Shown: positions 14,810-22,297, counted from the stretch's first letter. The stretch: 22,671 nt of DNA from an uncultured Roseiflexaceae bacterium (GCA_903868295.1 CAIPUQ010000311.1:1-22671), one strand, 5' to 3'. Made by a program: numbers and translations. The notes: generated from the letters alone by a model not told the origin.

Positions 14810-16132
14810 ATGAATCAAGCATTGACCATTGTGTCCGTTCGTGTTCACGACATTCGCTTCCCCACGTCTCTGCACCTCGATGGCTCTGATGCAATGAATC
14901 CCGATCCTGATTACTCGGCAACCTATGTCACCATACACACTGATGCGCACCTCAGTGGGCATGGCTTAACCTTTACGATTGGCCGCGGGAATGAACTCTG
15001 CGTGACGGCAGCACAAACCCTCGGCAATCGCTTGGTCGGGCGTACACTCGACAGTATCAGTGCGGATTTTGGCGCATTTTGGTATGACATGGTGGCCGAC
15101 AGTCAATTACGTTGGGTCGGTCCCGAAAAAGGGGTGGTGCATCTCGCAGTCGCAGCGGTCGTCAACGCAGTGTGGGACCTTTATGCCAAATCGGTCAAAA
15201 AACCGCTATGGCAGGTACTCGTTGATATGACGCCACAAGAGCTGGTACGCTGCATCCCGTTTCGCTATATCAGTGACGCCTTGACCCCGGCCGAGGCATT
15301 GGCACTGCTCGAGGCCCAAGCACCGCACAAGCACGCACGTATCGAACAGATGCGCGCAAATGGATACCCTGCGTACACCACCTCTGCGGGGTGGTTAGGG
15401 TATAGCGACGAGAAAGTCCGTGCGCTGTGTGAGGCTGCAATTGCAGACGGTTTTACGCATATCAAAATGAAGGTCGGCGTAAGCCGCGAAGCCGATACAC
15501 GGCGTGCTGCGTTAATTCGTTCCGTCATTGGCCCTGACAAATACTTGATGGTGGATGCAAATCAGGTATGGGATGTCGATGAGGCAATCGATTGGATGAA
15601 GTCACTTGCTCCCTACCAGCCGTTGTGGATCGAAGAGCCGACGAGCCCAGACGATGTCTTGGGGCATGCAGCGATTGCGCGTGGGGTTGCCCCCATTGGC
15701 GTCGCGACCGGGGAGCATGTACAAAATCGCATCGTCTTTAAGCAATTACTGCAAGCAGAGGCGATTTCGTTTTGTCAAATCGATGCATGTCGCGTGGGAG
15801 GGGTGAATGAGGTGCTGGCTATCATCCTAATGGCGGCCAAATTCGGTATTCCGGTTTGCCCACATGCTGGGGGAGTAGGTCTCTGTGAATATGTCCAGCA
15901 TCTGTCGTTTTTTGATTACATTGCCGTCACGGGGAGCACCGAACGTCGGGTAATCGAGTATGTCGATCACTTGCACGAGCACTTTGTAGACCCGTGTGTT
16001 GTAGAGAACGGCCGGTATCGCTTACCTAATTTGCCCGGCTATAGCATCGAGATGCACGAGGCGTCACGATTGCAATACGCCTTCCCGCATGGGCCAATCT
16101 GGAGTTCCCTTGCGAAGCGGACCCCTGCGTGA
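14810..16132 (+). CDS. fucD: L-fuconate dehydratase (enolase superfamily)
   Basis: A 440-aa enolase-superfamily enzyme matching the L-fuconate dehydratase family (bacterial FucD, human ENOSF1) throughout, including the N-terminal VRVHDIRFPTS and HLDGSDAMNPDPDYS. Catalytic positions are present: Lys219 and Lys221 in the KxK motif, Asp249 and Asn251, metal-binding Glu275 and Glu302, and the general acid/base His352 in CPHAGG. It dehydrates L-fuconate to 2-keto-3-deoxy-L-fuconate in non-phosphorylating fucose breakdown. ATG 14810 has AAGGA (14797-14801) 8 nt upstream. It follows the hydrolase by 25 nt, and its stop overlaps the permease start by one base. No other fucose gene is recognisable nearby apart from the unassigned oxidoreductase at 7258-8382. 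Confidence 0.92.
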   Translation: MNQALTIVSVRVHDIRFPTSLHLDGSDAMNPDPDYSATYVTIHTDAHLSGHGLTFTIGRGNELCVTAAQTLGNRLVGRTLDSISADFGAFWYDMVADSQLRWVGPEKGVVHLAVAAVVNAVWDLYAKSVKKPLWQVLVDMTPQELVRCIPFRYISDALTPAEALALLEAQAPHKHARIEQMRANGYPAYTTSAGWLGYSDEKVRALCEAAIADGFTHIKMKVGVSREADTRRAALIRSVIGPDKYLMVDANQVWDVDEAIDWMKSLAPYQPLWIEEPTSPDDVLGHAAIARGVAPIGVATGEHVQNRIVFKQLLQAEAISFCQIDACRVGGVNEVLAIILMAAKFGIPVCPHAGGVGLCEYVQHLSFFDYIAVTGSTERRVIEYVDHLHEHFVDPCVVENGRYRLPNLPGYSIEMHEASRLQYAFPHGPIWSSLAKRTPA

Positions 16133-17679
16133 TGAGAGGCGTGACGGTTGCGCGGTTGCTGGTCTGGTCCGGCATTGCGGTCTTTTTCATCATACCGTTG
16201 CTGTTTATTGCGAGTCGCGGATTGCAAGCGTTGGCGTGGACGTCCGTCGCGGACGTCCCGTCGATTCTGGCTGCCACGTTGTCGCAGGCCGTGTGGTCGA
16301 CCGTGGCGGCAGTCTGTGTTGCGATCCCCATTGCATGGGCGCTCACGGTCGTGCCTGGGCGTGCAACGCACTGGGTGTTGTTGTGGGTTTCGGTTCCATT
16401 CATCATTCCGACACCGGTGGCAGCTGTCCTGCTGCAGTCGGTGTGTGGGCCACAAACGTGGTGTGGAGCATTGTTTGGGATTGAGGTGGCGCAGGGCTTC
16501 GTCTTTGTTGTACTGGTGCAAGCGTGGTACAACATCGGACTGATTGTCCGGGTGGTGACGCCTGCGTGGGCCGCAATCCGTGGCACCTACGGGGCTGTTG
16601 CAGCGACATTGGGAGCGCCAATCTGGCGTCAACATACATCGATTACTATTCCATTGCTGACCCCCAGTCTGCTGAACGGAACATTGTTGGTGCTCTTGTA
16701 TTGCATCGGCAGTTTCGGTGTCATCGTGTTGCTGGGCGGTGGGCGCATCGTGTCGCTCGAAGTCGAAATATGGCGGCAGACGTCGCAGTACCTGCGGATA
16801 GACCGCACCATGGTGCTCGCTCTGGTGCAATTGGCGCTGAGTGTCGTGGTGTTGCGTGCGGTCGACGGTTTCGGGCTGCACCAGCCGCGTCCTGCGCCCA
16901 TGTATCGCTCCCCTGCACGCACAGGGTGGGTACGATGGCTTGCAATTGGTGTGATGTGTGTGACGTTGGTGGTATTTGTGCTGCCGTATGGGGCCTTGGC
17001 GGTGCGTGCGTTTGTGGGTACTGATCCAGGAGCGGCGCTGCGTGCCATGCAAAGCCCAATACGTGGTAGCGGCATGAGCATTTCGCCGTTGATGAGCTTG
17101 GTTAGATCATTGTGGGTGGCGACGTGTGTGACCGGGATTTCGATGGTGATTGCATGGATTGCGACGACCCCGGGGACTCGTTTACGGAGCGCTGTGGCGT
17201 TGCCATTGGGGGTGAGTACGATTACCCTCGGCCTGGGATATCTGCTCTGGTTTGGCACGTTAGGGTGGCTGACATCACCGTGGCTACTGATTGCGGTACA
17301 TTGTGTGGTGGTTTTACCACTCGCGACGCGGCAGTTGCTCGTGGGTCGCGACCGCTTGCCAGAGCAGTATGCTGCCGCGGCACAAACCCTCGGTGCGACG
17401 CCGTTGCGACGGATATGGCAGATAGAAGTACCGCTGTTGCGACGGACCCTTGGAGCAGCAGCGTCGCTTGCGTATGCGTTGTCGTTGGGTGATTACGCAG
17501 CGGCATTTGTCTTGTCACGCCCTGATTCTGCGACAGCACCGGTCATCATTGCTCGATTACTCAATCGCCCTGGCGCAACAAATTATGCACAAGCAGCCGC
17601 GTTGAGTTTGGTGTTTGTGGTGTGTTGTGTACTGGTGATGGTGATGGTGCAACGTGCTACCGCGGACCGTGACGACTAA
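16132..17679 (+). CDS. ABC transporter permease, fused two-domain type (ThiP/FbpB-like)
   Basis: A 515-aa membrane protein with about twelve hydrophobic segments, made of two tandem permease halves (about 1-265 and 266-515). Each half has an EAA-type loop that contacts the ATPase: about 155-177 (AAVAATLGA..IWRQ...TIPLL) and 411-436 (EQYAAAAQTLGA..LRRIWQIEVPLL). Fused halves of this length are typical of thiamine (ThiP) and iron(III) (FbpB) importers. The motifs LGGG after the first loop and LSLGDYAAAF after the second resemble ThiP most. No ATPase or binding-protein gene adjoins. ATG 16132 shares one base with the fucD stop (TGATG); a GTG one codon earlier is possible. Its stop overlaps the stop of the opposing glycosyltransferase gene. 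Confidence 0.85.
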   Translation: MRGVTVARLLVWSGIAVFFIIPLLFIASRGLQALAWTSVADVPSILAATLSQAVWSTVAAVCVAIPIAWALTVVPGRATHWVLLWVSVPFIIPTPVAAVLLQSVCGPQTWCGALFGIEVAQGFVFVVLVQAWYNIGLIVRVVTPAWAAIRGTYGAVAATLGAPIWRQHTSITIPLLTPSLLNGTLLVLLYCIGSFGVIVLLGGGRIVSLEVEIWRQTSQYLRIDRTMVLALVQLALSVVVLRAVDGFGLHQPRPAPMYRSPARTGWVRWLAIGVMCVTLVVFVLPYGALAVRAFVGTDPGAALRAMQSPIRGSGMSISPLMSLVRSLWVATCVTGISMVIAWIATTPGTRLRSAVALPLGVSTITLGLGYLLWFGTLGWLTSPWLLIAVHCVVVLPLATRQLLVGRDRLPEQYAAAAQTLGATPLRRIWQIEVPLLRRTLGAAASLAYALSLGDYAAAFVLSRPDSATAPVIIARLLNRPGATNYAQAAALSLVFVVCCVLVMVMVQRATADRDD

Positions 17680-18878
17680 CCCAGGACCGGCGCTGACGGG
17701 CTGACCGTTGCATAGACGTCTTCGAGGGCCGGACCAATGTGCGCGATGCTGTGGTGTTGCTGTGCGAGCAGACGATTGGTCGCGCCGACTGTGGTGCGCA
17801 GGCCTTCATCATTGAGAGTATCGATGATGCGCTGTGCGAGATCTTCGCGGTCTGCATAGCGAGCGTAAATGCCGGAATCACCAAGATATTGACGGCTCAC
17901 CGCACTATCGAAGGTAATCACCGGTAATCCGAGTGCCATGTACTGCGGAATTTTGCCACTGCCTTCACTGCGACTCATTTTTGGGGCAACGGCGAGAACA
18001 CCCAGCCCCAAATACAACTGTGAATCGAGATAGCGAATCCGACCGGGCAGCGTGACATACGCACCAACGCCCAGACTTTCGGCATACTGTCGATAGCTTT
18101 CGGGGTCTGGATACCCCATGATGAGGAAGTGTACATCGGGAACTGCAGCGATGACCTGTGGGATGCATTCGATCAGCATGTTGGTTCCCTGGTAGGGTGC
18201 AAGCAGGCCCAAGTAGACCACAATGCGTCGTTCGGCAGGGATCCCCAACAACGCTCGGATTGTTTCGTCTGGTTGTTGTGGCGCAAAATAACTCGTATCG
18301 ATACCGTCTGCAATGGTCGTCACATTTGCCGCGGGATGTGCGAATTCTTCGATCAACATGGTGCGCGCGTTTTCGCTCGAGGTGAGGACCATGTCCGCTT
18401 GCCGATTTATCCACGTTTCTAATGCGTAGAGTGGTTGGTAGAGTGGGGCATCGTAGCCCGACAAAAAATGATGATCAATCATTTCGGCAGTCATGCTGCC
18501 CTGGTAATCGAATATCAGCGGTTTGCCGATGATGCGTTTGAGGAATGCTCCAATGAGCCCACCTTCGTGCAGATGGGCATGGATGATATCGGGTTTGAAC
18601 TCCCAGGCTGCGCGCAAGACACGCCACGTCAGTGCGACGTCGAGATACAGCTTGTGTCGCGATGACCCGACCAAGGTGCGCTTGATCCATGGGACATCCC
18701 ATGATCGCACCACGTCGAGGTTATCGACTTCATCCCCGTTGTGATAGGTGGCAATCAACACCGTGTGCCCACGACGGTTGAGTTCGTGGGCTTCTTGGGC
18801 TATCCGGATATGACACCCGTAGTCAGAAAAAAAGCTTGTCGGGGCAATCATCAGCACCCGATAGCGGACATCACTCAT
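17676..18878 (-). CDS. Glycosyltransferase family 4 protein
   Basis: A 400-aa GT-B glycosyltransferase. The N-terminal domain begins MSDVRYRVLMIAPTSFFSDYG and contains DIIHAHLHEGG (about 93-103). The C-terminal domain has VVYLGLLAPYQGTNMLIE and the donor-site region SRSEGSGKIPQYMALGLPV. In the usual E-x7-E-like motif the second glutamate position is glutamine. It transfers a sugar from a nucleotide donor, probably onto a lipid or polysaccharide. It has no membrane segment. ATG 18878 overlaps the glcF stop by 4 bases (ATGA), so translation is coupled; the open frame extends upstream but without family sequence. Its stop codon overlaps the stop of the converging permease gene, leaving no room for an intergenic terminator. 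Confidence 0.9.
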   Translation of the reverse strand: MSDVRYRVLMIAPTSFFSDYGCHIRIAQEAHELNRRGHTVLIATYHNGDEVDNLDVVRSWDVPWIKRTLVGSSRHKLYLDVALTWRVLRAAWEFKPDIIHAHLHEGGLIGAFLKRIIGKPLIFDYQGSMTAEMIDHHFLSGYDAPLYQPLYALETWINRQADMVLTSSENARTMLIEEFAHPAANVTTIADGIDTSYFAPQQPDETIRALLGIPAERRIVVYLGLLAPYQGTNMLIECIPQVIAAVPDVHFLIMGYPDPESYRQYAESLGVGAYVTLPGRIRYLDSQLYLGLGVLAVAPKMSRSEGSGKIPQYMALGLPVITFDSAVSRQYLGDSGIYARYADREDLAQRIIDTLNDEGLRTTVGATNRLLAQQHHSIAHIGPALEDVYATVSPSAPVLG

Positions 18879-20197
18879 GCATTGGCCCCGCGGTAGGACA
18901 TATCGAGTACTTCGGCTATGTGGAGGACACGCATCGCCGATCCCGTTGCTTTGAGACCACCTGCAAGTTGCAAATGGCACCCTGGGTTTGCGGTTACCAC
19001 CACCTGCGCATTTGTGCGCACCGTGTTGGCGATTTTGCGATTGCCCAATTGCCCAGCCAACTCTGGTTGGGTCACATTATAAATGCCTGCTGAGCCACAG
19101 CAGAGCGAAGATTCGGCCATCTCGATAAGGGTGAGCCCGGGGATTTTCTTGAGGAGGGCACGTGGTTGGGCCGTTATGCGCTGGGCATGTGCGAGGTGGC
19201 ACGGCTCTTGGTAGGTGACGGTCATGGGCAGTGGTTTGAGGTCTGCGGTATTGACATCGAGCCCCGCGATGTACTCGCTGATATCGCGTACCTTGGCGCT
19301 AAATGCAGCCGCGCGGTCTGCCCAGGCGGCATCGTCGTGCAACAAGTGGCCGTATTCTTTGAGGGTTGACCCACACCCCGCTGCATTCACAATGACGGCA
19401 TCGTACGCTGACCCGAACGCAACAATATTATGTTGCGCCAAGCTCCGGGCCGAGTCAAGCTCGCCGCCGTGTGCATGCAACGCGCCACAACACCCCTGGT
19501 CACGTGGCACCACGACCGTCACACCGTTACGCTGGAGCACACGGATGGTCGCGGCATGGACATGGCTGAAAGCAGTCGACATAATGCAACCGCTCAGCAG
19601 TGCAACACGTGCCCGTTCGGTGCCGAGCGCGGGATAGACCTGATCACGGGGCACCATAAACGTGTCGTTGATGGGAGGGAGAATTGCTTCTTGCTCGGTG
19701 AGCCCGAAGAGTTTGATAATCCCGCTCCGGCGGGCCAGCCACTGGAGCCCTGTCTTTTGATAGAGCCAGATCAGCCGTGAGAATAGGCGAAAAACGGACA
19801 TTTTGCGGAAGAGCTGGCCAAACACCAATGAGCGCACCGCAGTTGTACTTGCTGAGTAGGCCGGCAATGTACCGTCTTGTTTGGCGTGATGAATCTGGGT
19901 GCGGGCAGACTCGAGGATCTGGCCGTATTGCACGCCACTCGGACAAACTGCTTCGCATGCGCGACAGTTGAGGCATGCGCTCATCTGCTCTTGGAAGACG
20001 TCCGACTCCATGCCGATGCGTCCGTCGGCGACTGCCTTCATCAGATAAATCCGCCCACGCGGTGAGAACTGTTCGAGCCCTGTTTCGCGGTAGGTTGGGC
20101 ACGCAGAAAGGCAGAGCCCACAGTGAACGCAGGTGTTTATGACGGCATCGTTGGGAACATCGCTCCCGTAGAACGGAATCACAGTCGATTGGGTCAT
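18875..20197 (-). CDS. glcF: Glycolate oxidase iron-sulfur subunit
   Basis: A 440-aa protein with two ferredoxin-type [4Fe-4S] motifs, CVHCGLCLSACP (Cys23, 26, 29, 33) and CLNCRACEAVCP (Cys75, 78, 81, 85). Two cysteine-rich CCG domains follow, carrying GCCGALHAHGG and LCCGSAG. This is the layout of GlcF and related (S)-2-hydroxy-acid dehydrogenase subunits, which take electrons from the FAD subunit GlcD to the quinone pool. The partners glcD and glcE are not in the window. ATG 20197 is preceded by GAGG (plus 20203-20206) at 5 nt, and upstream frame residues show no homology. It is slightly longer than typical GlcF. The 4-base overlap with the glycosyltransferase gene is unexpected functionally. 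LutA-type proteins are an alternative. Confidence 0.9.
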   Translation of the reverse strand: MTQSTVIPFYGSDVPNDAVINTCVHCGLCLSACPTYRETGLEQFSPRGRIYLMKAVADGRIGMESDVFQEQMSACLNCRACEAVCPSGVQYGQILESARTQIHHAKQDGTLPAYSASTTAVRSLVFGQLFRKMSVFRLFSRLIWLYQKTGLQWLARRSGIIKLFGLTEQEAILPPINDTFMVPRDQVYPALGTERARVALLSGCIMSTAFSHVHAATIRVLQRNGVTVVVPRDQGCCGALHAHGGELDSARSLAQHNIVAFGSAYDAVIVNAAGCGSTLKEYGHLLHDDAAWADRAAAFSAKVRDISEYIAGLDVNTADLKPLPMTVTYQEPCHLAHAQRITAQPRALLKKIPGLTLIEMAESSLCCGSAGIYNVTQPELAGQLGNRKIANTVRTNAQVVVTANPGCHLQLAGGLKATGSAMRVLHIAEVLDMSYRGANA

Positions 20198-20230
20198 TGT
20201 GACCTCATGGAATGGATGGTTATGTGTCAA

Positions 20231-20236
20231 AGTATA
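20231..20236 (-). promoter_or_regulatory. Candidate extended -10 promoter of glcF
   Basis: The minus strand reads TGGTATACT, an extended -10 (TGn plus TATACT), about 34 nt before the glcF start. No good -35 box lies 16-18 nt upstream, which is common for extended -10 promoters. A TTGACA just downstream of it, at plus 20225-20230, is too close to the start to serve as a -35. Confidence 0.45.
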
Positions 20237-20270
20237 CCATACACGCCTATTTGCAGTGTTCTGCATGCGT

Positions 20271-20299
20271 TTGCCATTGCGGTCGATTCTTGGTACAAT
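20271..20299 (+). promoter_or_regulatory. Sigma-70-type promoter of rpmG
   Basis: TTGCCA (20271-20276) and TACAAT (20294-20299) are exactly 17 nt apart, and TGG directly precedes the -10 box, giving an extended -10. Each hexamer matches five of six consensus bases. Transcription would begin near 20306, about 28 nt before the rpmG start. It is the best promoter match in the window, as expected for a ribosomal protein gene. Confidence 0.75.
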
Positions 20300-20333
20300 A
20301 CCAGTTAGTAATTAGATTTTAGCGGGGGACACC

Positions 20334-20498
20334 ATGGCCAGTAAGAAGGGCAATCGCATCATCATCAAGCTCCGGAGCACCGAGAGCGCACATACCTACA
20401 CGACGATGAAGAACCGCAAGAACGACACAAATCGACTCGAACTGCGCCGTTACGACCCCACGCTGCGCAAACACGTCCTCTACCGCGAGACCAAATAA
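20334..20498 (+). CDS. rpmG: 50S ribosomal protein L33
   Basis: A 54-aa basic protein beginning MASKKGNRIIIKLRSTESAH and containing YTTMKNRKNDTNRLELRRYD, the L33 signature. It is a component of the large ribosomal subunit near the E site. It has no cysteine at all, so it is the zinc-independent form of L33. The start is supported by GGGGGA (20324-20329) 4 nt upstream. It stands alone with its own promoter and a strong terminator, not next to rpmB, secE or nusG as in some genomes. Confidence 0.95.
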   Translation: MASKKGNRIIIKLRSTESAHTYTTMKNRKNDTNRLELRRYDPTLRKHVLYRETK

Positions 20499-20518
20499 GT
20501 TCAGACGGTCACATGATT

Positions 20519-20550
20519 TCGGGGCAGGGATTTCCCTGCTCCGATTTTTG
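20519..20550 (+). terminator. Intrinsic terminator after rpmG
   Basis: An 11-base-pair stem (20519-20529 with 20534-20544, one G-U pair) encloses the loop ATTT and is followed by TTTTTG. It lies 20 nt after the rpmG stop and only about 30 nt before the CLC start. The CLC gene therefore depends on read-through or on a promoter within or before the hairpin. Confidence 0.85.
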
Positions 20551-20578
20551 TACCCTTTTTTTGGGGTGAGGAGTGACA

Positions 20579-21850
20579 ATGTCGCGCATATTGGTTGGCC
20601 TACGCCGGATGTTGTTGGTCGTCGTTATCGCACTGGTGACAGGGCTCGTCTCTGCGTTTTTTTTGACGGCGCTGGCACGGACCACGCAACTGTGGGACGA
20701 GAACCCGTTGCTTATCTGGGGTTTGCCGTTGGCGGGTTTTCTGATGGCAGCGGTCTATCGTGGCTGGGGTGCGTCAGCAGCGCCGGGCACTGCACTCATC
20801 ATCGATGCGGTTCATGACCCAATTACCCACCGTGTCCCTCTACGCATGTTGCCCCTGATCCTGGGCAGCACGCTGCTGACACATCTGTGTGGTGGGTCTG
20901 CAGGGCGCGAAGGAACGGCAGTCCAGATGGCAGGGAGCATTGCCGGTACACTCAGCCGTTGGTTGCGCATCGACACAGACGACACACGACTTTTGATGAT
21001 GGCCGCAATCAGTGCTGGGTTTGCGAGTGTTTTTGGTACACCACTCGCAGGAATGGTGTTTGGGATGGAAGTGCTGGTCAGCGGTACGGTGCGCATGAAG
21101 GCGGCCCTCCCGTGCCTACTCGCGGCAATCGTCGGCGATGCTACCGTGCGATTGCTCGGGGTTGGGCATGCTGCGTATCCGGTTCTTGCGCCAGTGCTGA
21201 GTCCCAGTCTGATGGGATGGAGTGTGGTTGCGGGATTCGTGTTTGCTGTGGTGGTGGTGGTGTACGTGGAACTGCACCATGCGGTAGGTGTCGTGGCGCA
21301 GCGCTTTTTTGCAGATGCGCGTTGGCGTACCGCCGCGGGTGGGGTAGTAATCGTTGTATTGACCTACCTGAGTGGGACGACGGCGTACAACGGGTTAGGG
21401 TTGCCATTGCTGACGGCGGCATTCAGTGCAGAAGGCGTCCCACTGTGGGCGTTTGCATACAAAATGCTCTTCACTGCAATCACACTCGGCGTCGGGTTCA
21501 AAGGCGGTGAAGTAACGCCGTTGTTTGTCATTGGTGCGACGGCAGGGGCGACGCTGGGCAGCATCTGTGGGGTGCCGATAGAGGTCATGGCAGCACTCGG
21601 GTTTGTGGCAGTCTTTGCAGCTGCAACACACACGCCATTGACGTGTGTGTTGCTTGGGGTCGAACTATTTGGTGCAGGCTTGGTGCTGCCCGTTGCGATT
21701 GCCGTGATAGTGGCAGTGACATTTGTGGGTAATCGGGGCGTCTATCAGACCCAGCGGGTCAGCGTGCTCCAGCGTGAACTCGACGCGGTGCTGCAGTGGC
21801 AGACAGTCCAGCAGGTGCGTACGCAGCGCCGTCGGTTCTGGGACGACTAG
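20579..21850 (+). CDS. CLC-family ion transporter, probable fluoride/proton antiporter type
   Basis: A 423-aa polytopic membrane protein of the chloride channel (CLC) family. The gating-glutamate motif reads GGSAGREGTAVQM (105-117, Glu111), followed by AGFASVFGTPLAGMVFGMEVL. Later comes GFKGGEVTPLF (306-316), where ordinary CLCs have another sequence. The canonical GSGIP anion-selectivity motif is absent at the N-terminus. The GREGT and GGEVTPLF patterns are what I associate with the CLC-F branch, which exports fluoride in exchange for protons. That assignment is an inference, since motif reading alone does not prove ion selectivity. ATG 20579 has GAGGAG (20568-20573) 5 nt upstream; the GTG at 20573 sits on that site. 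No fluoride riboswitch is visible upstream. Confidence 0.88.
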   Translation: MSRILVGLRRMLLVVVIALVTGLVSAFFLTALARTTQLWDENPLLIWGLPLAGFLMAAVYRGWGASAAPGTALIIDAVHDPITHRVPLRMLPLILGSTLLTHLCGGSAGREGTAVQMAGSIAGTLSRWLRIDTDDTRLLMMAAISAGFASVFGTPLAGMVFGMEVLVSGTVRMKAALPCLLAAIVGDATVRLLGVGHAAYPVLAPVLSPSLMGWSVVAGFVFAVVVVVYVELHHAVGVVAQRFFADARWRTAAGGVVIVVLTYLSGTTAYNGLGLPLLTAAFSAEGVPLWAFAYKMLFTAITLGVGFKGGEVTPLFVIGATAGATLGSICGVPIEVMAALGFVAVFAAATHTPLTCVLLGVELFGAGLVLPVAIAVIVAVTFVGNRGVYQTQRVSVLQRELDAVLQWQTVQQVRTQRRRFWDD

Positions 21851-22269
21851 GGCAGGCCCACAACGAGCAGATAAGCGCCGTCGTTGGCGACATTTTCGAC
21901 CACACCAATCACGATGATGTTCACCCCTTTGCGCCAAGCGGTGTAGCTGAGCGTGTCGCCTTCGACCGAGACGTTCGTGAACGGTGCCCAGCCGAGCGGC
22001 GTCAACCCATCACTGTAGAAGGTTTTGACTGCCACGTAGGTGCTGTCATCGGGGATGCGGTAAAGTTGCGTGCGGGATGGTTTGGGGAGTCCGGTCAAGT
22101 ACTGGTCTACTCCCCCTTGGAGTTCGGCAGCTAATGCAGCAGCATTGATGTCGACCGGTGTTGCACCGGGGTATAGGAGCGTGTCGGTCGGGAACTCACC
22201 CATCGGTAACGCACACGCCGCCAAGAGGACAAGGGCGGCAGTACTACTCAAGAATGCACGTCGCTTCAT
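21847..22269 (-). CDS. Small predicted lipoprotein of unknown function
   Basis: A 140-aa protein I do not recognise. It starts MKRRAFLSSTAALVLLAAC, a signal peptide with a twin-arginine-like n-region (KRRAF) and a lipobox LAAC with Cys22, so it should be lipid-anchored outside the inner membrane. The mature part is a small alpha/beta-looking domain with pattern YPGATPVD, YRIPDDSTYVAVKTFYSDGL and GWAP. These resemble small extracytoplasmic domains in other Chloroflexota lipoproteins, though I cannot name a family. ATG 22269 has GGAG (plus 22278-22281) at 8 nt; an in-frame ATG at 22287 is less likely. It follows the racemase by 28 nt. Its TAG stop overlaps the CLC stop within CTAG. Confidence 0.75.
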   Translation of the reverse strand: MKRRAFLSSTAALVLLAACALPMGEFPTDTLLYPGATPVDINAAALAAELQGGVDQYLTGLPKPSRTQLYRIPDDSTYVAVKTFYSDGLTPLGWAPFTNVSVEGDTLSYTAWRKGVNIIVIGVVENVANDGAYLLVVGLP

Positions 22270-22297
22270 CGGTCGATCTCCGTTCATGTGGCAAATA

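Noticed and set aside
16026..17258. Long minus-strand frames opposite the ABC permease, up to about 337 codons
   Set aside because: Their composition (Thr/His/Arg/Gln-rich low-complexity runs) is what the reverse strand of a hydrophobic membrane protein gene gives. No protein family is visible.
20225..20230. Consensus TTGACA on the minus strand before glcF as a -35 box
   Set aside because: A -10 box 17 nt further would fall at about 20202-20207, on the ribosome binding site (GAGG), where the sequence does not resemble TATAAT.
20499..20578. Fluoride riboswitch before the CLC gene
   Set aside because: The gap is only 80 nt and is largely taken by a clear intrinsic terminator hairpin. I see no match to the conserved crcB-motif pseudoknot bases.
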